Origin: Pleurocapsa sp. PCC 7319
GTDB lineage: Bacteria > Cyanobacteriota > Cyanobacteriia > Cyanobacteriales > Xenococcaceae
Direction of reading: 5' to 3'
NCBI RefSeq assembly: GCF_000332195.1
Contig: NZ_KB235922.1
Coordinates: 3,693,322 to 3,757,321, forward strand
DNA: 64,000 bases
The position numbers were made by a program, and so were the translations under genes. The notes beneath the pieces are model-generated. The model was given only the letters and a program-made list of their open reading frames with translations, had not been told where the DNA came from and searched no databases. Shown here piece by piece: positions 53,566 to 62,310 of the stretch. Each line of letters begins with the position of its first letter. The stretch's first letter is position 1.

Positions 53566-53729
53566 AGCTTTTATACTCAGAGGAATCTATCCAATTGAAA
53601 ACAGCTATAAATGCTTGCTTATTGATTTTTTGCGATCGCTCTAATTAGTTTAGCTGTAACTTGGGGAGGATATAGATTAAACCCCATTAGTAAATAAAAG
53701 TTCCTAATTCTACTTTCTCATGAAAGAAA

Positions 53730-53761
53730 AATCCCCCGTCATTCATACGGGAGAGTGCCAA
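53730..53761 (+). mobile_element. Solo IS200/IS605-like right end
   Basis: AATCCCCCGTCATTCATACG with GGGAGAGTGCCAA closely parallels, in this orientation, the right-end hairpin of the tnpB elements at 13.3 and 55.2 kb. No transposase lies to its left, so it is a solo end, the scar of a lost copy, or an unrelated look-alike. Confidence 0.35.
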
Positions 53762-53792
53762 TAGAGCTTTGGAGAAAAATTTTAAGGCTTTT

Positions 53793-54521
53793 TTAAATTA
53801 AAGCGAAGTTGGCAGCAGTCAAATCTTCAGCTGCAAAGCCGAGTAGAGTTACTGAGTTGTCATTTCCCAGATCGATAACAGTATTTTGCCCTACCTGAGT
53901 CGCTGCTCCATCTGTGCCCAGAACTTGACCAATATCATTAAACGAGCTGCTCAAATCCAGAACGTCTACCGTCTCGAAGTCAGTAACTATATCTGCTCCA
54001 TCTCCCACAATAAAGGTATCAAAACCTGGACCCCCTGTAAGTTGGTCATTACCTGGACCTGCAATCAGGAAATCATTGCCACTAGACCCCGTCAAACTGT
54101 CATTACCTACTCCACCATTAACAATAACTGCATCAGGAGTATTTTGAACGAAGTTGTTATTGTCCGCCCCAAGTTCAAGATCATCCTCTAGCAATAACTC
54201 TCTTAATACTACAGAGCCAGTATTTCTGGTAATTCTTAGAGCATCAAAGTCTAAATCATCAACGTCGTCGTCATCATCAAATTCGCCAACAACAATTACT
54301 TCTTCTCCATTTATTTCACTCAAAAAATTATCAATGGCTACATCATTAATGTCATCTAAATCATCAATATCATCTACATCATTTAAATCATCATCATCAA
54401 AATCAACCTCAATACTTCCGCTAGTATCGCTGAGAGTAAAATCATCATCGTCAACTTCAGTGATAATTCCTCTAATAGTTTGTATTGCTTCTGGTTGTAA
54501 TTCATTGATTCCTACAATCAT
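53793..54521 (-). CDS. Asp-rich OB-fold-like plus RTX calcium-binding protein
   Basis: 242 residues, strongly acidic. N-terminal part (about 15-100) reads IRGIITEVDDDDFTLSDTSG and later INGEEVIVVGEFDDDDDVDD, a strand pattern like small OB-fold (BOF/YgiW-like) domains but filled with Asp. Residues 135-175 hold RTX-type calcium nonapeptides (GGVGNDSLTG, GNDFLIAGPGNDQLTGGPG). The end has DTFIVGDGADIVTDFETVD and LTAANF, as in the C-terminal part of RTX exoproteins. No N-terminal signal peptide is present, which fits type I secretion. It may bind calcium outside the cell. Confidence 0.75.
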   Translation of the reverse strand: MIVGINELQPEAIQTIRGIITEVDDDDFTLSDTSGSIEVDFDDDDLNDVDDIDDLDDINDVAIDNFLSEINGEEVIVVGEFDDDDDVDDLDFDALRITRNTGSVVLRELLLEDDLELGADNNNFVQNTPDAVIVNGGVGNDSLTGSSGNDFLIAGPGNDQLTGGPGFDTFIVGDGADIVTDFETVDVLDLSSSFNDIGQVLGTDGAATQVGQNTVIDLGNDNSVTLLGFAAEDLTAANFALI

Positions 54522-55045
54522 GTTGATACTCCCATCATTGAAATTTATTTTGTAGAAAAACCTCTATATTTACCAAAAAGCTCTAAGCTCTAAGCCAATA
54601 GCTCTAAGCTCTAAAGTTTACGCTTTGTAAACGGCTAACAGTGAGACAGTTCGTTGGCGGTGAAGCAGGGCGTTGGCGGGGTTCCCCCGCTTGAAGCCAC
54701 TGCTGAACCCTTTAGGGGGTACGATGCGGCCATACGCCTGGCCTTTGTCCCGCTTAAAGAAACTGTCGAACCCGAAGGGCTTATAGCTATTGGGTTTAAT
54801 GCCCCCAGCAAACAAAGTTTGGTGGTCTTCAATTAGGAGGGGTTAAAGCCCCTTCTAATTGGCTTATAGCTTATAGCTTATAGCTTATAGCTTATAGCTG
54901 CGGCTTTGCCGCTTTACTGTTCAGTATTTCTATATACAGATTTCCATAGTGAATTAAGTTAGTTGTGAATTTTGGATTATGTTAGATGAAATTTAAATGA
55001 AAAAAATCTTATAATTTGTTTAATTAGCTATTAATAGGGCTTCTT
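54522..55045. repeat. Gene-free repeat block: heptamers and a GC-rich island
   Basis: (GCTCTAA) heptamers at about 54579-54615, a GC-rich stretch at 54650-54790 with the GCGGGG...CCCCGC hairpin also seen at 7.86 kb, and five TTATAGC heptamers at 54863-54899. Short open frames here (both strands) are low-complexity and overlap the hairpins; none looks like a gene. Confidence 0.5.
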
Positions 55046-55194
55046 TCAGCGACTTGGAGACAGTCCCGTAGGCTCATATCTCCATCTCCCCATCAGCCTC
55101 AACCGACAACTTGCGCGTTCCTTAGCCGAGGTTTCCTCGGCAAGCTCCCTCGTCAAATTCGATCTTAACCAGCTTAGTTCTTTAAGTGACTGAT

Positions 55195-55463
55195 TTGACA
55201 CTCCCCACGCATAGAATGCGGGGGATTCTTGATTCATCCCGACGTATCTAGATGAGAACACCAATGGTGAAGACACATCCCCGAAAGAGGTCGATCCACA
55301 AGCTTTCACTACCATTACAGGCAGTCTGTTCCTGGTTGTCCTCCAGTACAGTGAAGCAAATCTTCTTAACTTCGTGGCTAGAATATTTTACCCACTCAAG
55401 CTCTTGTGAGTGGAACCCTATATATTCTCTTTTCAAAGTACTGATTATAGACTTGGTTTTCAT
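55195..55463 (-). pseudogene. Degenerate 3' end of tnpB
   Basis: Two overlapping minus frames hold typical TnpB C-terminal strings: EDNQEQTACNGSESLWIDLF in one and VKACGSTSFGDVSSPLVFSS with VGMNQESP in the other. A frameshift near 55300 separates them. No RuvC residues survive. Confidence 0.55.
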
Positions 55464-55590
55464 CTACAAAACTATAGTACATCAGTTCAAAATCTTGGTA
55501 TATAAAGATTTAGTGTCGAAAATGTCAACTCTCAACCCTTTGTTGCCAAGTTCGCTTTCATCCCCATGTCTATAAGACAGGGGTCTTCTC
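55195..55590 (-). mobile_element. Internally deleted IS200/IS605-type element with both ends
   Basis: The right end TTGACACTCCCCACGCATAG and its GAATGCGGGGGATTC partner (55195-55230) and the left end CCCCATGTCTATAAGACAGG (hairpin 55562-55583) are close relatives of the ends of the intact tnpB element at 13.3-14.6 kb. The interior is only about 330 bp and holds a frameshifted tnpB tail. Reads as a non-autonomous (PATE-like) derivative. Its left end sits directly upstream of the aldo/keto reductase gene. Confidence 0.65.
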
Positions 55591-55610
55591 GCTCACAAAA
55601 GGATAAACTA

Positions 55611-56444
55611 ATGCAAACATTACAATTACCATCAGGAAGAGAAATACCTTTATTGGGACAGGGAACATGGCGCATGGGAGAAAAAGCCAGTCAAAAAAGA
55701 GCTGAAATCAATGCTTTACGTCTGGGAATAGATTTGGGTATGACTCTAATTGATACTGCCGAAATGTATGGTGAAGGTGGTGCGGAACAGATAGTTGCCG
55801 AAGCAATTTCAGGTCGGCGACAAGAGGTGTTTTTAGTTAGTAAGGTTTATCCGTTTAATGCCAGTTATCAGGGTATTATCAAGGCTTGCGATCGCTCTCT
55901 ATCGAGACTCAAAACCGATTATCTCGATTTATACTTGCTACATTGGCGTGGCTCGATTCCCCTATCAGAAACTCTTAAAGGATTACAGCATCTCAAGCAG
56001 GTAGGCAAGATATTAGATTATGGGGTAAGCAACTTTGATACAGATGACATAGAAGAAGCCGAGTCGTTACCAGGAGGGAAAGAAATAGCTGCTAATCAGG
56101 TACTCTATAATTTGATGCGTCGCGGTATAGAGTGGGATTTACTTCCCTGGTGTAAACAACGTAGTATACCAATAATGGCTTATTCTCCCGTAGAACAAAG
56201 AGCTTTTGTTAATGATTCCAAGTTAAAAGGTATAGCAGTTAAACACAATGCTACCTCAACACAGATTGCCCTTAGTTGGCTGCTACATCAGGATAATGTT
56301 ATCTCGATTCCTAAAGCTACTAATCCCAAGCACGTCAAAGAAAATCGGTCTACTCTGGATATCAAGCTAACAGAGGCAGATATTCTGGCAATCGATCACG
56401 CTTTCAAACCACCAAGCCGGAAAATGTCCCTAGCAATGAGATAA
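55611..56444 (+). CDS. Aldo/keto reductase
   Basis: 277 residues from the ATG at 55611 (AAGGA 8 nt upstream); the frame extends 15 codons back into the IS left end. The catalytic tetrad is readable: Asp in MTLIDTAEMYGEGG (with Tyr), Lys in EVFLVSKVYP, His in DLYLLHWRGSIPL. A TIM barrel with QIALSWLLHQDNVISIPKAT near the end. NADPH-dependent aldehyde reduction is the family role; substrate unknown. Confidence 0.88.
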   Translation: MQTLQLPSGREIPLLGQGTWRMGEKASQKRAEINALRLGIDLGMTLIDTAEMYGEGGAEQIVAEAISGRRQEVFLVSKVYPFNASYQGIIKACDRSLSRLKTDYLDLYLLHWRGSIPLSETLKGLQHLKQVGKILDYGVSNFDTDDIEEAESLPGGKEIAANQVLYNLMRRGIEWDLLPWCKQRSIPIMAYSPVEQRAFVNDSKLKGIAVKHNATSTQIALSWLLHQDNVISIPKATNPKHVKENRSTLDIKLTEADILAIDHAFKPPSRKMSLAMR

Positions 56445-56481
56445 GTAAGCTTAGACTCACCTAGGTTGCATATATTCTGTT

Positions 56482-56505
56482 GCCTATTCCCTATTCCCTA
56501 TTGCC
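56482..56505. repeat. Heptamer tract (CCTATTC)n
   Basis: Three copies of a 7-bp unit between the aldo/keto reductase and serS. Confidence 0.55.
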
Positions 56506-56577
56506 TTTACCAAAATCTGGGGATGCAGTTTGAATGCGTCAAAGCTTATCTTACCAATTATTTTGATTTAATTAATG

Positions 56578-56700
56578 ACTGACGTTACGCAGTACAACGA
56601 GAAATCAATGATTTTAGTAATCGATAAAAACAGGATAATATTCCCTTTAACCTTTAACCTTTTCCCAGCCTCAACAGATTAATTAGTGCGTAACATCAGT
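56578..56700. mobile_element. 123-bp MITE candidate with 14-bp inverted ends
   Basis: ACTGACGTTACGCA (56578-56591) is matched in inverse by TGCGTAACATCAGT (56687-56700), one mismatch. The interior holds two TTTAACC heptamers. It ends 7 bp before the serS stop. No coding content. Confidence 0.5.
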
Positions 56701-56706
56701 TAATTA

Positions 56707-57987
56707 CTATAAAACTTCTCGTTTTAAATAAAGTTGCAAAACCTCAGGTACTCTAATCGTCCCATCGGGCTGCTGATAATTTTCTAAGATCGCTGCCATA
56801 GTTCGACCTACTGCTAGTCCCGAACCATTTAAAGTATGAACGAACTGGGTACCTTTTTGACCAGCTTGTTTAAAACGAATATTAGCTCGACGGGCTTGAA
56901 AATCTTTGAAATTGGAACAGCTAGAGATTTCTCGATACATTCTGGCAGAAGGCAACCAAACCTCTAAGTCATAACATTTAGCCGCCCCAAAACCGATATC
57001 TCCAGTACATAATTCTAAAACACGGTAGGGCAACTTTAAAGCTTGAAGGATTGCTTCAGCATTTTCCAGCAATTTCTGATGTTCAGCATCAGATGTTTCT
57101 GGGGTAACTATTTTAACCAACTCTACTTTGTTAAATTGATGCAGTCTAATTAAACCTCTAGTATCTCTTCCTGCACTACCAGCTTCCCTTCTAAAACAAG
57201 GAGTATAAGCACAATGATGGATGGGTAATTCCGTATCTTCCAGAATTTCATCTCGATAGAGATTAGTCACAGGAACTTCGGCAGTGGGAGCTAGCCACAA
57301 ATCATCGTTACTACATTTAAAACTGTCTTCAGCAAACTTAGGTAGTTGACTGGTACCTTGTAAAGAATCGCTGTTTACTAGTACTGGGGGCATGACTTCT
57401 GTATACCCAGACTCAATTTGAGTATCTAGCATAAAACTAATCAAAGCTCTTTCTAATGCTGCTCCTGCACCCACTAAATTTACAAAGCGACTTTGAGCTA
57501 CCTTAACAGCTCGTTTAAATTCGAGAATCCCTAATTTTTCGCCAATTTCCCAATGAGGCAAAATATCCTTATGATCGGGAATGTATTGATCTCCCCAACG
57601 TTTAATTTCGACATTATCTTCTTCGCTTGTGCCAACTGGAGTTGATTCATCGGGTAAGTTGGGTAATTCTAGTAAAAGAGCTTCTATTTTGGCTTTTAAT
57701 TCTTTCTCTTGGGGTTCAAGTTGATTTAACTTAGCTTTAATCTCATTACCTTCAGCTTTTAATTGAGCAATCTCTTCTCCCTTAGGATCGCAACCACCAC
57801 CAATTTTTTTCCCAATCAGTTTGCCAATTTCGTTCCCTCTGGCACTGAGTTGACTGCGGTTAGTTTCTAGCTCTCGGGAAGTGCGATCTAATTCCAAAAT
57901 TGCTTGAATATCGTATGTACCGTTACGGCGATTGATTAATTCTTGGGTTCGCTCAGGATTTTCTCTGATTAGTTTGAGGTCTAGCAC
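56707..57987 (-). CDS. serS: Seryl-tRNA synthetase
   Basis: 426 residues. An N-terminal coiled-coil arm (about 25-105) for tRNA binding, then a class II core: motif 2 [20 protein letters not shown], motif 3 [20 protein letters not shown]. Full length with no insertions. It charges tRNA-Ser (and selenocysteine tRNA where present). Confidence 0.96.
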   Translation of the reverse strand: MLDLKLIRENPERTQELINRRNGTYDIQAILELDRTSRELETNRSQLSARGNEIGKLIGKKIGGGCDPKGEEIAQLKAEGNEIKAKLNQLEPQEKELKAKIEALLLELPNLPDESTPVGTSEEDNVEIKRWGDQYIPDHKDILPHWEIGEKLGILEFKRAVKVAQSRFVNLVGAGAALERALISFMLDTQIESGYTEVMPPVLVNSDSLQGTSQLPKFAEDSFKCSNDDLWLAPTAEVPVTNLYRDEILEDTELPIHHCAYTPCFRREAGSAGRDTRGLIRLHQFNKVELVKIVTPETSDAEHQKLLENAEAILQALKLPYRVLELCTGDIGFGAAKCYDLEVWLPSARMYREISSCSNFKDFQARRANIRFKQAGQKGTQFVHTLNGSGLAVGRTMAAILENYQQPDGTIRVPEVLQLYLKREVL

Positions 57988-58211
57988 CGCTTTTTTTAAA
58001 TCATTGGCATATATTTTCTCTATGCTAGGATATCTCGTTTTGGAATTTTAACGAAGACTATTTACAGGGGTTATTGAGATTATGTTTAGTTTAGTAGCTC
58101 CATCAAATCAATGCTCTATGGCGATATCGAATAGAGAAGATTCAAAACAAATAGATAATTCTGATTATTCTGAGGGAACTCTAAATTAAGTAGTATAACT
58201 TTTCTGGCTGT

Positions 58212-60701
58212 ATGAGTTTTCTTCCACCTCAATGTTCCGAACTGTCTAATAACGTCAACAGTATTTTAGATTTGGTATCAGAATTAAATACAAATCAACA
58301 AGATATTCGAGTTGTCGAAGCATCGTTAAAAAAAGCGATCGCACCTAAGTTTGAGATTGTCTTTGCCGGGGCATTTAGTGCTGGAAAATCGATGTTGATT
58401 AATGCACTACTAGAACGGGAATTGCTTTATAGTGCCGAGGGACACGCTACAGGAACTGAATGTTACATTGAATATGCTGATCCAGCAGCAGAAAGAGTAG
58501 TTCTGACTTTTCTGAGTGAATCTGAAATTAAACAGCAAATTATTAGTTTATGCCAGCATTTGGGGTTATCAACATCAGATAATGTTAGCGAATCAGCAGT
58601 CATCAATTCTCTTACTCAAACTTGTGCTGCAATTATTGAACAAGAAGGTGGTGTCAGTAAATCAGAAAGAGCAAAAAAGGCTAATGCCTTAGATTTGCTG
58701 TTACAAGGATTTGCAGAGAACCGCGATCGCATTGATGCCAAGAAGAATAATACTTACTCGATGGAGGAATTTAATTTCTCTAATTTATCCCAAGCAGCAA
58801 CCTATGCTAGACGGGGAAGTAATAGTGCGGTATTGACTAAAGTTGAATATTACTGCCATCATCCTCTCTTAGAAGATGGCAATGTCTTAGTTGATATGCC
58901 AGGTATTGATGCCCCGGTTAAAAAAGATGCCGAACTTACCTACAGTAAAATCGAACATCCCGATACTTCGGCGGTAATTTGTGTTCTCAAACCTGCTTCG
59001 GCTGGAGAAATGACATCCGAAGAAACCGAGTTGATGGAAAAGATGAAGTCCAATATGGGAATACGCGATCGCGTTTTTTATGTTTTTAATCGCATCGATC
59101 AAACTTGGTACAACGGACAATTAAGACAGCGTTTAGATAACCTAATTCAGACTCAGTTTAGAGGTAATAAACGAGTATATAAAACCAGTGGTTTGCTAGG
59201 ATTTTACGGTAGTCAAATTAAATCTGCCAATAGCAGCGAACGTTTTGGTTTAAATTCTCTATTTGCTGAAAGCGTCAAAGGGATTGGCGGGGAAGAAGAA
59301 ACACCCCAATTTGTCAGTGAATTTAATAACTACTGTGCTAACTCAGGTAAACTTACTCGCACAAATTTTAGAGTATCTGTTAATGGTTACGAAACACCAA
59401 ATGAAAACTACACTCGCATCCTAAGTGAGTTCGGGACACCATTGATTGAACAATTGATTGCCGATAGTGGGATTGAAGAATTTCGTAGGGCTATTACTCG
59501 CTATCTTACAGAGGAAAAACGCCCACAGCTATTTGCCAACTTAGCTGAAGATCTCAAGCCTGTCTGTACCAAGCTCAAACAAGATTATCTCAAACAATTA
59601 CAAGAGTTAGCAAATCAACCCCATGAAATTGAAGCGATGAAAACTCAGGAGTTGACACTACTCAATCAAAAGTTACAGATAATTGGCAAAGAATTTTCCG
59701 AACACTTAGAAAATGAAGTGAACTCTATTGTTACCAATCAAAATTCTGAATTTGAATCGGACTTTCAAAAGCTAAAAGCTCGGATGGTAAGTCGTCTAGA
59801 TGAACTACTACAAACATTTTCCGTGCAGGATGCCTACAGTCTCGCTACGTTATCTCATCCCCGTAATGCAACTGCACCTTTAATTGCTGTTTTAGTAGAA
59901 GCTTTATATTATCTGGCTAACGAACTTGAAGTTATTTTAGTTGCCGCATCAGAAACATTAGTTCATAATTTTTGTGAGCATTTAGGCGATCGCTTAAAAC
60001 AACAAGAATATTATCGGACATTAGATCGCTTACTAGGCGAAGACACTGGTATCCAATCAGAATTAAAAGAATTAGAAACTAAATTGATTCATGCCTTAGT
60101 TAGTGAAGCCAAAACAGAATGCGATCGCTATGTTAGGGAAAGCCGCCGTTTTTATGACGAAGGAACATTTTCTATCTATCAATTTCGTCAAACATTACAA
60201 CAGACTTCACAGGGTTATGACTGTGCCAGTATGGTTGAAGCTGAACCTGCCATCCGTCAGTTATTAAAGTTAGATTTTGAACCAAAAGTTTCCACCACAA
60301 TCCGCCAAAATTTCCGTCAAACTATTAACCAAACAATTAAGACCCATTTGTTGCCAATGGCAGAAAGGCAAGCAGAGAAAATATTACAGTATTATCCTCA
60401 AGCAAGAGCATTTTTAGAACAAACTTTAGAACAAGAAGCGATTACTAAGATTGCCTTAAATCAAAAATTACAATTGGATTTAAAGCAAAAAATCAAACAA
60501 TATAATCAGTCAGTTAATGAATTAAATAATTGCTGGCGATCGCTTCAATTATCTGAATATCAACTACCAGTTATCAATCAACAGGTAAGTGTTATCAATA
60601 TTGATTCAAACAAGATACAGCTCGAGCAAAAAGATAAAGATTCTAGTCATTATCTTAATGATATTCGCCAAATAAAAGTAGATAACACTAATCCAAATTA
60701 A
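58212..60701 (+). CDS. Bacterial dynamin-like GTPase
   Basis: 829 residues. GTPase motifs: G1 GAFSAGKS (53-60), G2 Thr in ATGTECYIEY (about 80-88), G3 DMPG (228-231), G4 NRID (293-296). A long helical stalk follows, with a hydrophobic stretch at about 551-585 (APLIAVLVEALYYLANELEV) that could be a membrane-contact paddle, then coiled coils to the end. The last 20 residues carry LNDIRQ, a motif shared with the tails of the three downstream KGK proteins. Bacterial dynamins tubulate or guard membranes, in some systems against phage. Role here inferred. First gene of a probable five-gene operon. Confidence 0.85.
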   Translation: MSFLPPQCSELSNNVNSILDLVSELNTNQQDIRVVEASLKKAIAPKFEIVFAGAFSAGKSMLINALLERELLYSAEGHATGTECYIEYADPAAERVVLTFLSESEIKQQIISLCQHLGLSTSDNVSESAVINSLTQTCAAIIEQEGGVSKSERAKKANALDLLLQGFAENRDRIDAKKNNTYSMEEFNFSNLSQAATYARRGSNSAVLTKVEYYCHHPLLEDGNVLVDMPGIDAPVKKDAELTYSKIEHPDTSAVICVLKPASAGEMTSEETELMEKMKSNMGIRDRVFYVFNRIDQTWYNGQLRQRLDNLIQTQFRGNKRVYKTSGLLGFYGSQIKSANSSERFGLNSLFAESVKGIGGEEETPQFVSEFNNYCANSGKLTRTNFRVSVNGYETPNENYTRILSEFGTPLIEQLIADSGIEEFRRAITRYLTEEKRPQLFANLAEDLKPVCTKLKQDYLKQLQELANQPHEIEAMKTQELTLLNQKLQIIGKEFSEHLENEVNSIVTNQNSEFESDFQKLKARMVSRLDELLQTFSVQDAYSLATLSHPRNATAPLIAVLVEALYYLANELEVILVAASETLVHNFCEHLGDRLKQQEYYRTLDRLLGEDTGIQSELKELETKLIHALVSEAKTECDRYVRESRRFYDEGTFSIYQFRQTLQQTSQGYDCASMVEAEPAIRQLLKLDFEPKVSTTIRQNFRQTINQTIKTHLLPMAERQAEKILQYYPQARAFLEQTLEQEAITKIALNQKLQLDLKQKIKQYNQSVNELNNCWRSLQLSEYQLPVINQQVSVINIDSNKIQLEQKDKDSSHYLNDIRQIKVDNTNPN

Positions 60702-60709
60702 ACAATCAA

Positions 60710-61093
60710 ATGACAAATTCCAATATTGATATAAAGCCAAATGAATATTTAGCTAACTGTAATAATAGAGATATTATTTCTTTTGATTCCAGAGATCCTA
60801 TATTTGTTTATAAATTATTTGATCTCATAAAATTAGCATTTAACAGTAATAGTAATATATTTCACACTATTAGCAACTCAATTACTCAAAAACTAAAATG
60901 TAATTGCGATGCCAAACTATGGTTTCAAGATGGAGAAAAATGCGAGATTTTAAAAGCTGGTTCTTCAGGCTGGCAAAAAGGAAAAATAAAATTAAAGCTA
61001 AACATATCTCTAGAATTTATTCCTGATAAACCTGAAGAAATAGAATCACCCCTTGATGATATTCGCCAAGCTGAAATAAATAATATTGAGTAA
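60710..61093 (+). CDS. KGK-domain protein 1
   Basis: 127 residues, starting 8 bp after the GTPase stop. C-terminal half: CDAKLWFQDGEKCEILKAGS, then SGWQKGKIKLKLNISLEFIP, and the tail ESPLDDIRQ. This is the cyanobacterial KGK family (a Trp-Gln-Lys-Gly-Lys core, function unknown). The N-terminal half (NRDIISFDSRDPIFVYKLFD) is diverged from its two paralogues. Very A+T-rich coding sequence. Confidence 0.8.
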   Translation: MTNSNIDIKPNEYLANCNNRDIISFDSRDPIFVYKLFDLIKLAFNSNSNIFHTISNSITQKLKCNCDAKLWFQDGEKCEILKAGSSGWQKGKIKLKLNISLEFIPDKPEEIESPLDDIRQAEINNIE

Positions 61094-61201
61094 AACTATA
61101 ATAATAAAATGGATAATTCTAATTTAGAGCCAAATGAATGATGATGTTTGCAAATAAATCAATCCTACAATATAAAAGCTAAAACTAAAGAGGAATTAAT
61201 A

Positions 61202-61489
61202 ATGAAAGGAGTAGAAAAATTTATTAATGGTGATGAAGTGATCTCAATTAATAATAAAGACGATAATATTTTGATCAATCATCATACATATAAAGCTCAA
61301 GAATTTTTGGACAGATTAATTCAAAGTATAAATGCCAACAAAATGGGAAGATGGCTTAATGAAGGAGTTCCTTGTAAGCTTCTATCTCCCAATCAAAACT
61401 GGCAAAAAGGTAAGATAAAGATTTGTTTACGTTTTATTCCCGAGCAATCAGAATCGATACTGGATGATATAAGACATGAGAATCAATAG
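61202..61489 (+). CDS. KGK-domain protein 2
   Basis: 95 residues from the ATG at 61202, chosen for the GAGGA 8 nt before it; a TTG at 61148 is the only longer option. Core NWQKGKIKICLRFIP and tail ESILDDIRHENQ match the paralogues. In the same frame upstream, MDNSNLEPNE from an ATG at 61109 resembles the start of KGK protein 1 but is cut by two consecutive TGA codons (61139-61144), so the original N-terminus has apparently been lost. Confidence 0.75.
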   Translation: MKGVEKFINGDEVISINNKDDNILINHHTYKAQEFLDRLIQSINANKMGRWLNEGVPCKLLSPNQNWQKGKIKICLRFIPEQSESILDDIRHENQ

Positions 61490-61526
61490 AAATATTAATT
61501 AATACAAATTTATCCGAACTATCAAT

Positions 61527-61901
61527 ATGAACTCAGAAATTAAATTTCAACACTTAGAACATGAAGACTCTAATACAGTTATTTCTTTTAGCAACGGAAC
61601 AACATTTAAGATAATTAAGTTTATGGAGTACATAAACAGGTCTTTTGGGAACTTGGTACTAAATAATTTACCAGAACAATTAAAACAAGGAGGTTTAGGA
61701 ACTCCCCCTTCTCATCAAAGGTGGAATACAAGCGTTGATGCTGAGATTTTAGAACCTCAATCTAGAGAGTGGCAAAAAGGGAAGATTAGAATGAGAGTGA
61801 TCTTGGAATTTTGTCCTGATGAGCCAGAAGAAGTTAAAAATGATAATTTGTCTCAAAATAGTGATTCTTTAGATGATATTCGCCAAACTATTTCTCAATA
61901 A
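61527..61901 (+). CDS. KGK-domain protein 3
   Basis: 124 residues. Opening SEIKFQHLEHEDSNTVISFS, central VDAEILEPQSREWQKGKIRM, RVILEFCPDEPEE, and tail DSLDDIRQTISQ. The stop TAA shares its last base with the ATG of the HNH gene, so the nuclease is probably translated by coupling. Confidence 0.8.
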   Translation: MNSEIKFQHLEHEDSNTVISFSNGTTFKIIKFMEYINRSFGNLVLNNLPEQLKQGGLGTPPSHQRWNTSVDAEILEPQSREWQKGKIRMRVILEFCPDEPEEVKNDNLSQNSDSLDDIRQTISQ

Positions 61902-62143
61902 TGTCCAAAACGCCAAGAACTAATTTACCTCAGTCTGTTAAAAAGTATGTGTTGCAGCGAGACAATTATCAATGTCAAAGCTGCGGAAAAAAGAATGCGG
62001 AAACACAACTACATATAGATCATATTATTTCACTGGCTAATGGTGGCAGTAATGATATTAGTAACTTGCAAGTCTTATGTAGCCGATGTAATCAAAAGAA
62101 GAAACATCATTTTGATTCTCGTTTTCAACGTCATTTTGATTAA
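61901..62143 (+). CDS. Stand-alone HNH endonuclease
   Basis: 80 residues: RDNYQCQSCGKKNAETQLHI, IDHIISLANGGSNDISNLQV, LCSRCNQKK. Both CxxC zinc pairs, the catalytic His of LHIDHI and the Asn are present in full. A minimal HNH of the McrA/Cas9 type without a recognition domain. Its overlap with KGK protein 3 ties it to the operon. Target (phage or self DNA) unknown. Confidence 0.85.
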   Translation: MSKTPRTNLPQSVKKYVLQRDNYQCQSCGKKNAETQLHIDHIISLANGGSNDISNLQVLCSRCNQKKKHHFDSRFQRHFD

Positions 62144-62310
62144 TCAAGTTGATAGGCAAAATTAACAGTAATTTGATTTTAAGTATATTGGCGATCGCTC
62201 TATAAGCGATTATAAATTTATAAAAGTGATTTTGTCTCTGACGAAATAGGAAATTTTTAACAAAGAACGTTACCATCATTATTAAGAAGAGTAAAGTTTT
62301 GTAACTTAAA

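Noticed and set aside
54154-54555. 133-codon plus-strand frame rich in Ser
   Set aside because: It is the complement of the Asp-rich codons of the RTX-type gene (GAT/GAC runs read as ATC/TCA) and has no independent features.
54654-54836. 60-65-codon frames on both strands in the GC-rich block
   Set aside because: They cover a repeat hairpin found elsewhere and lack ribosome sites; treated as repeat DNA.
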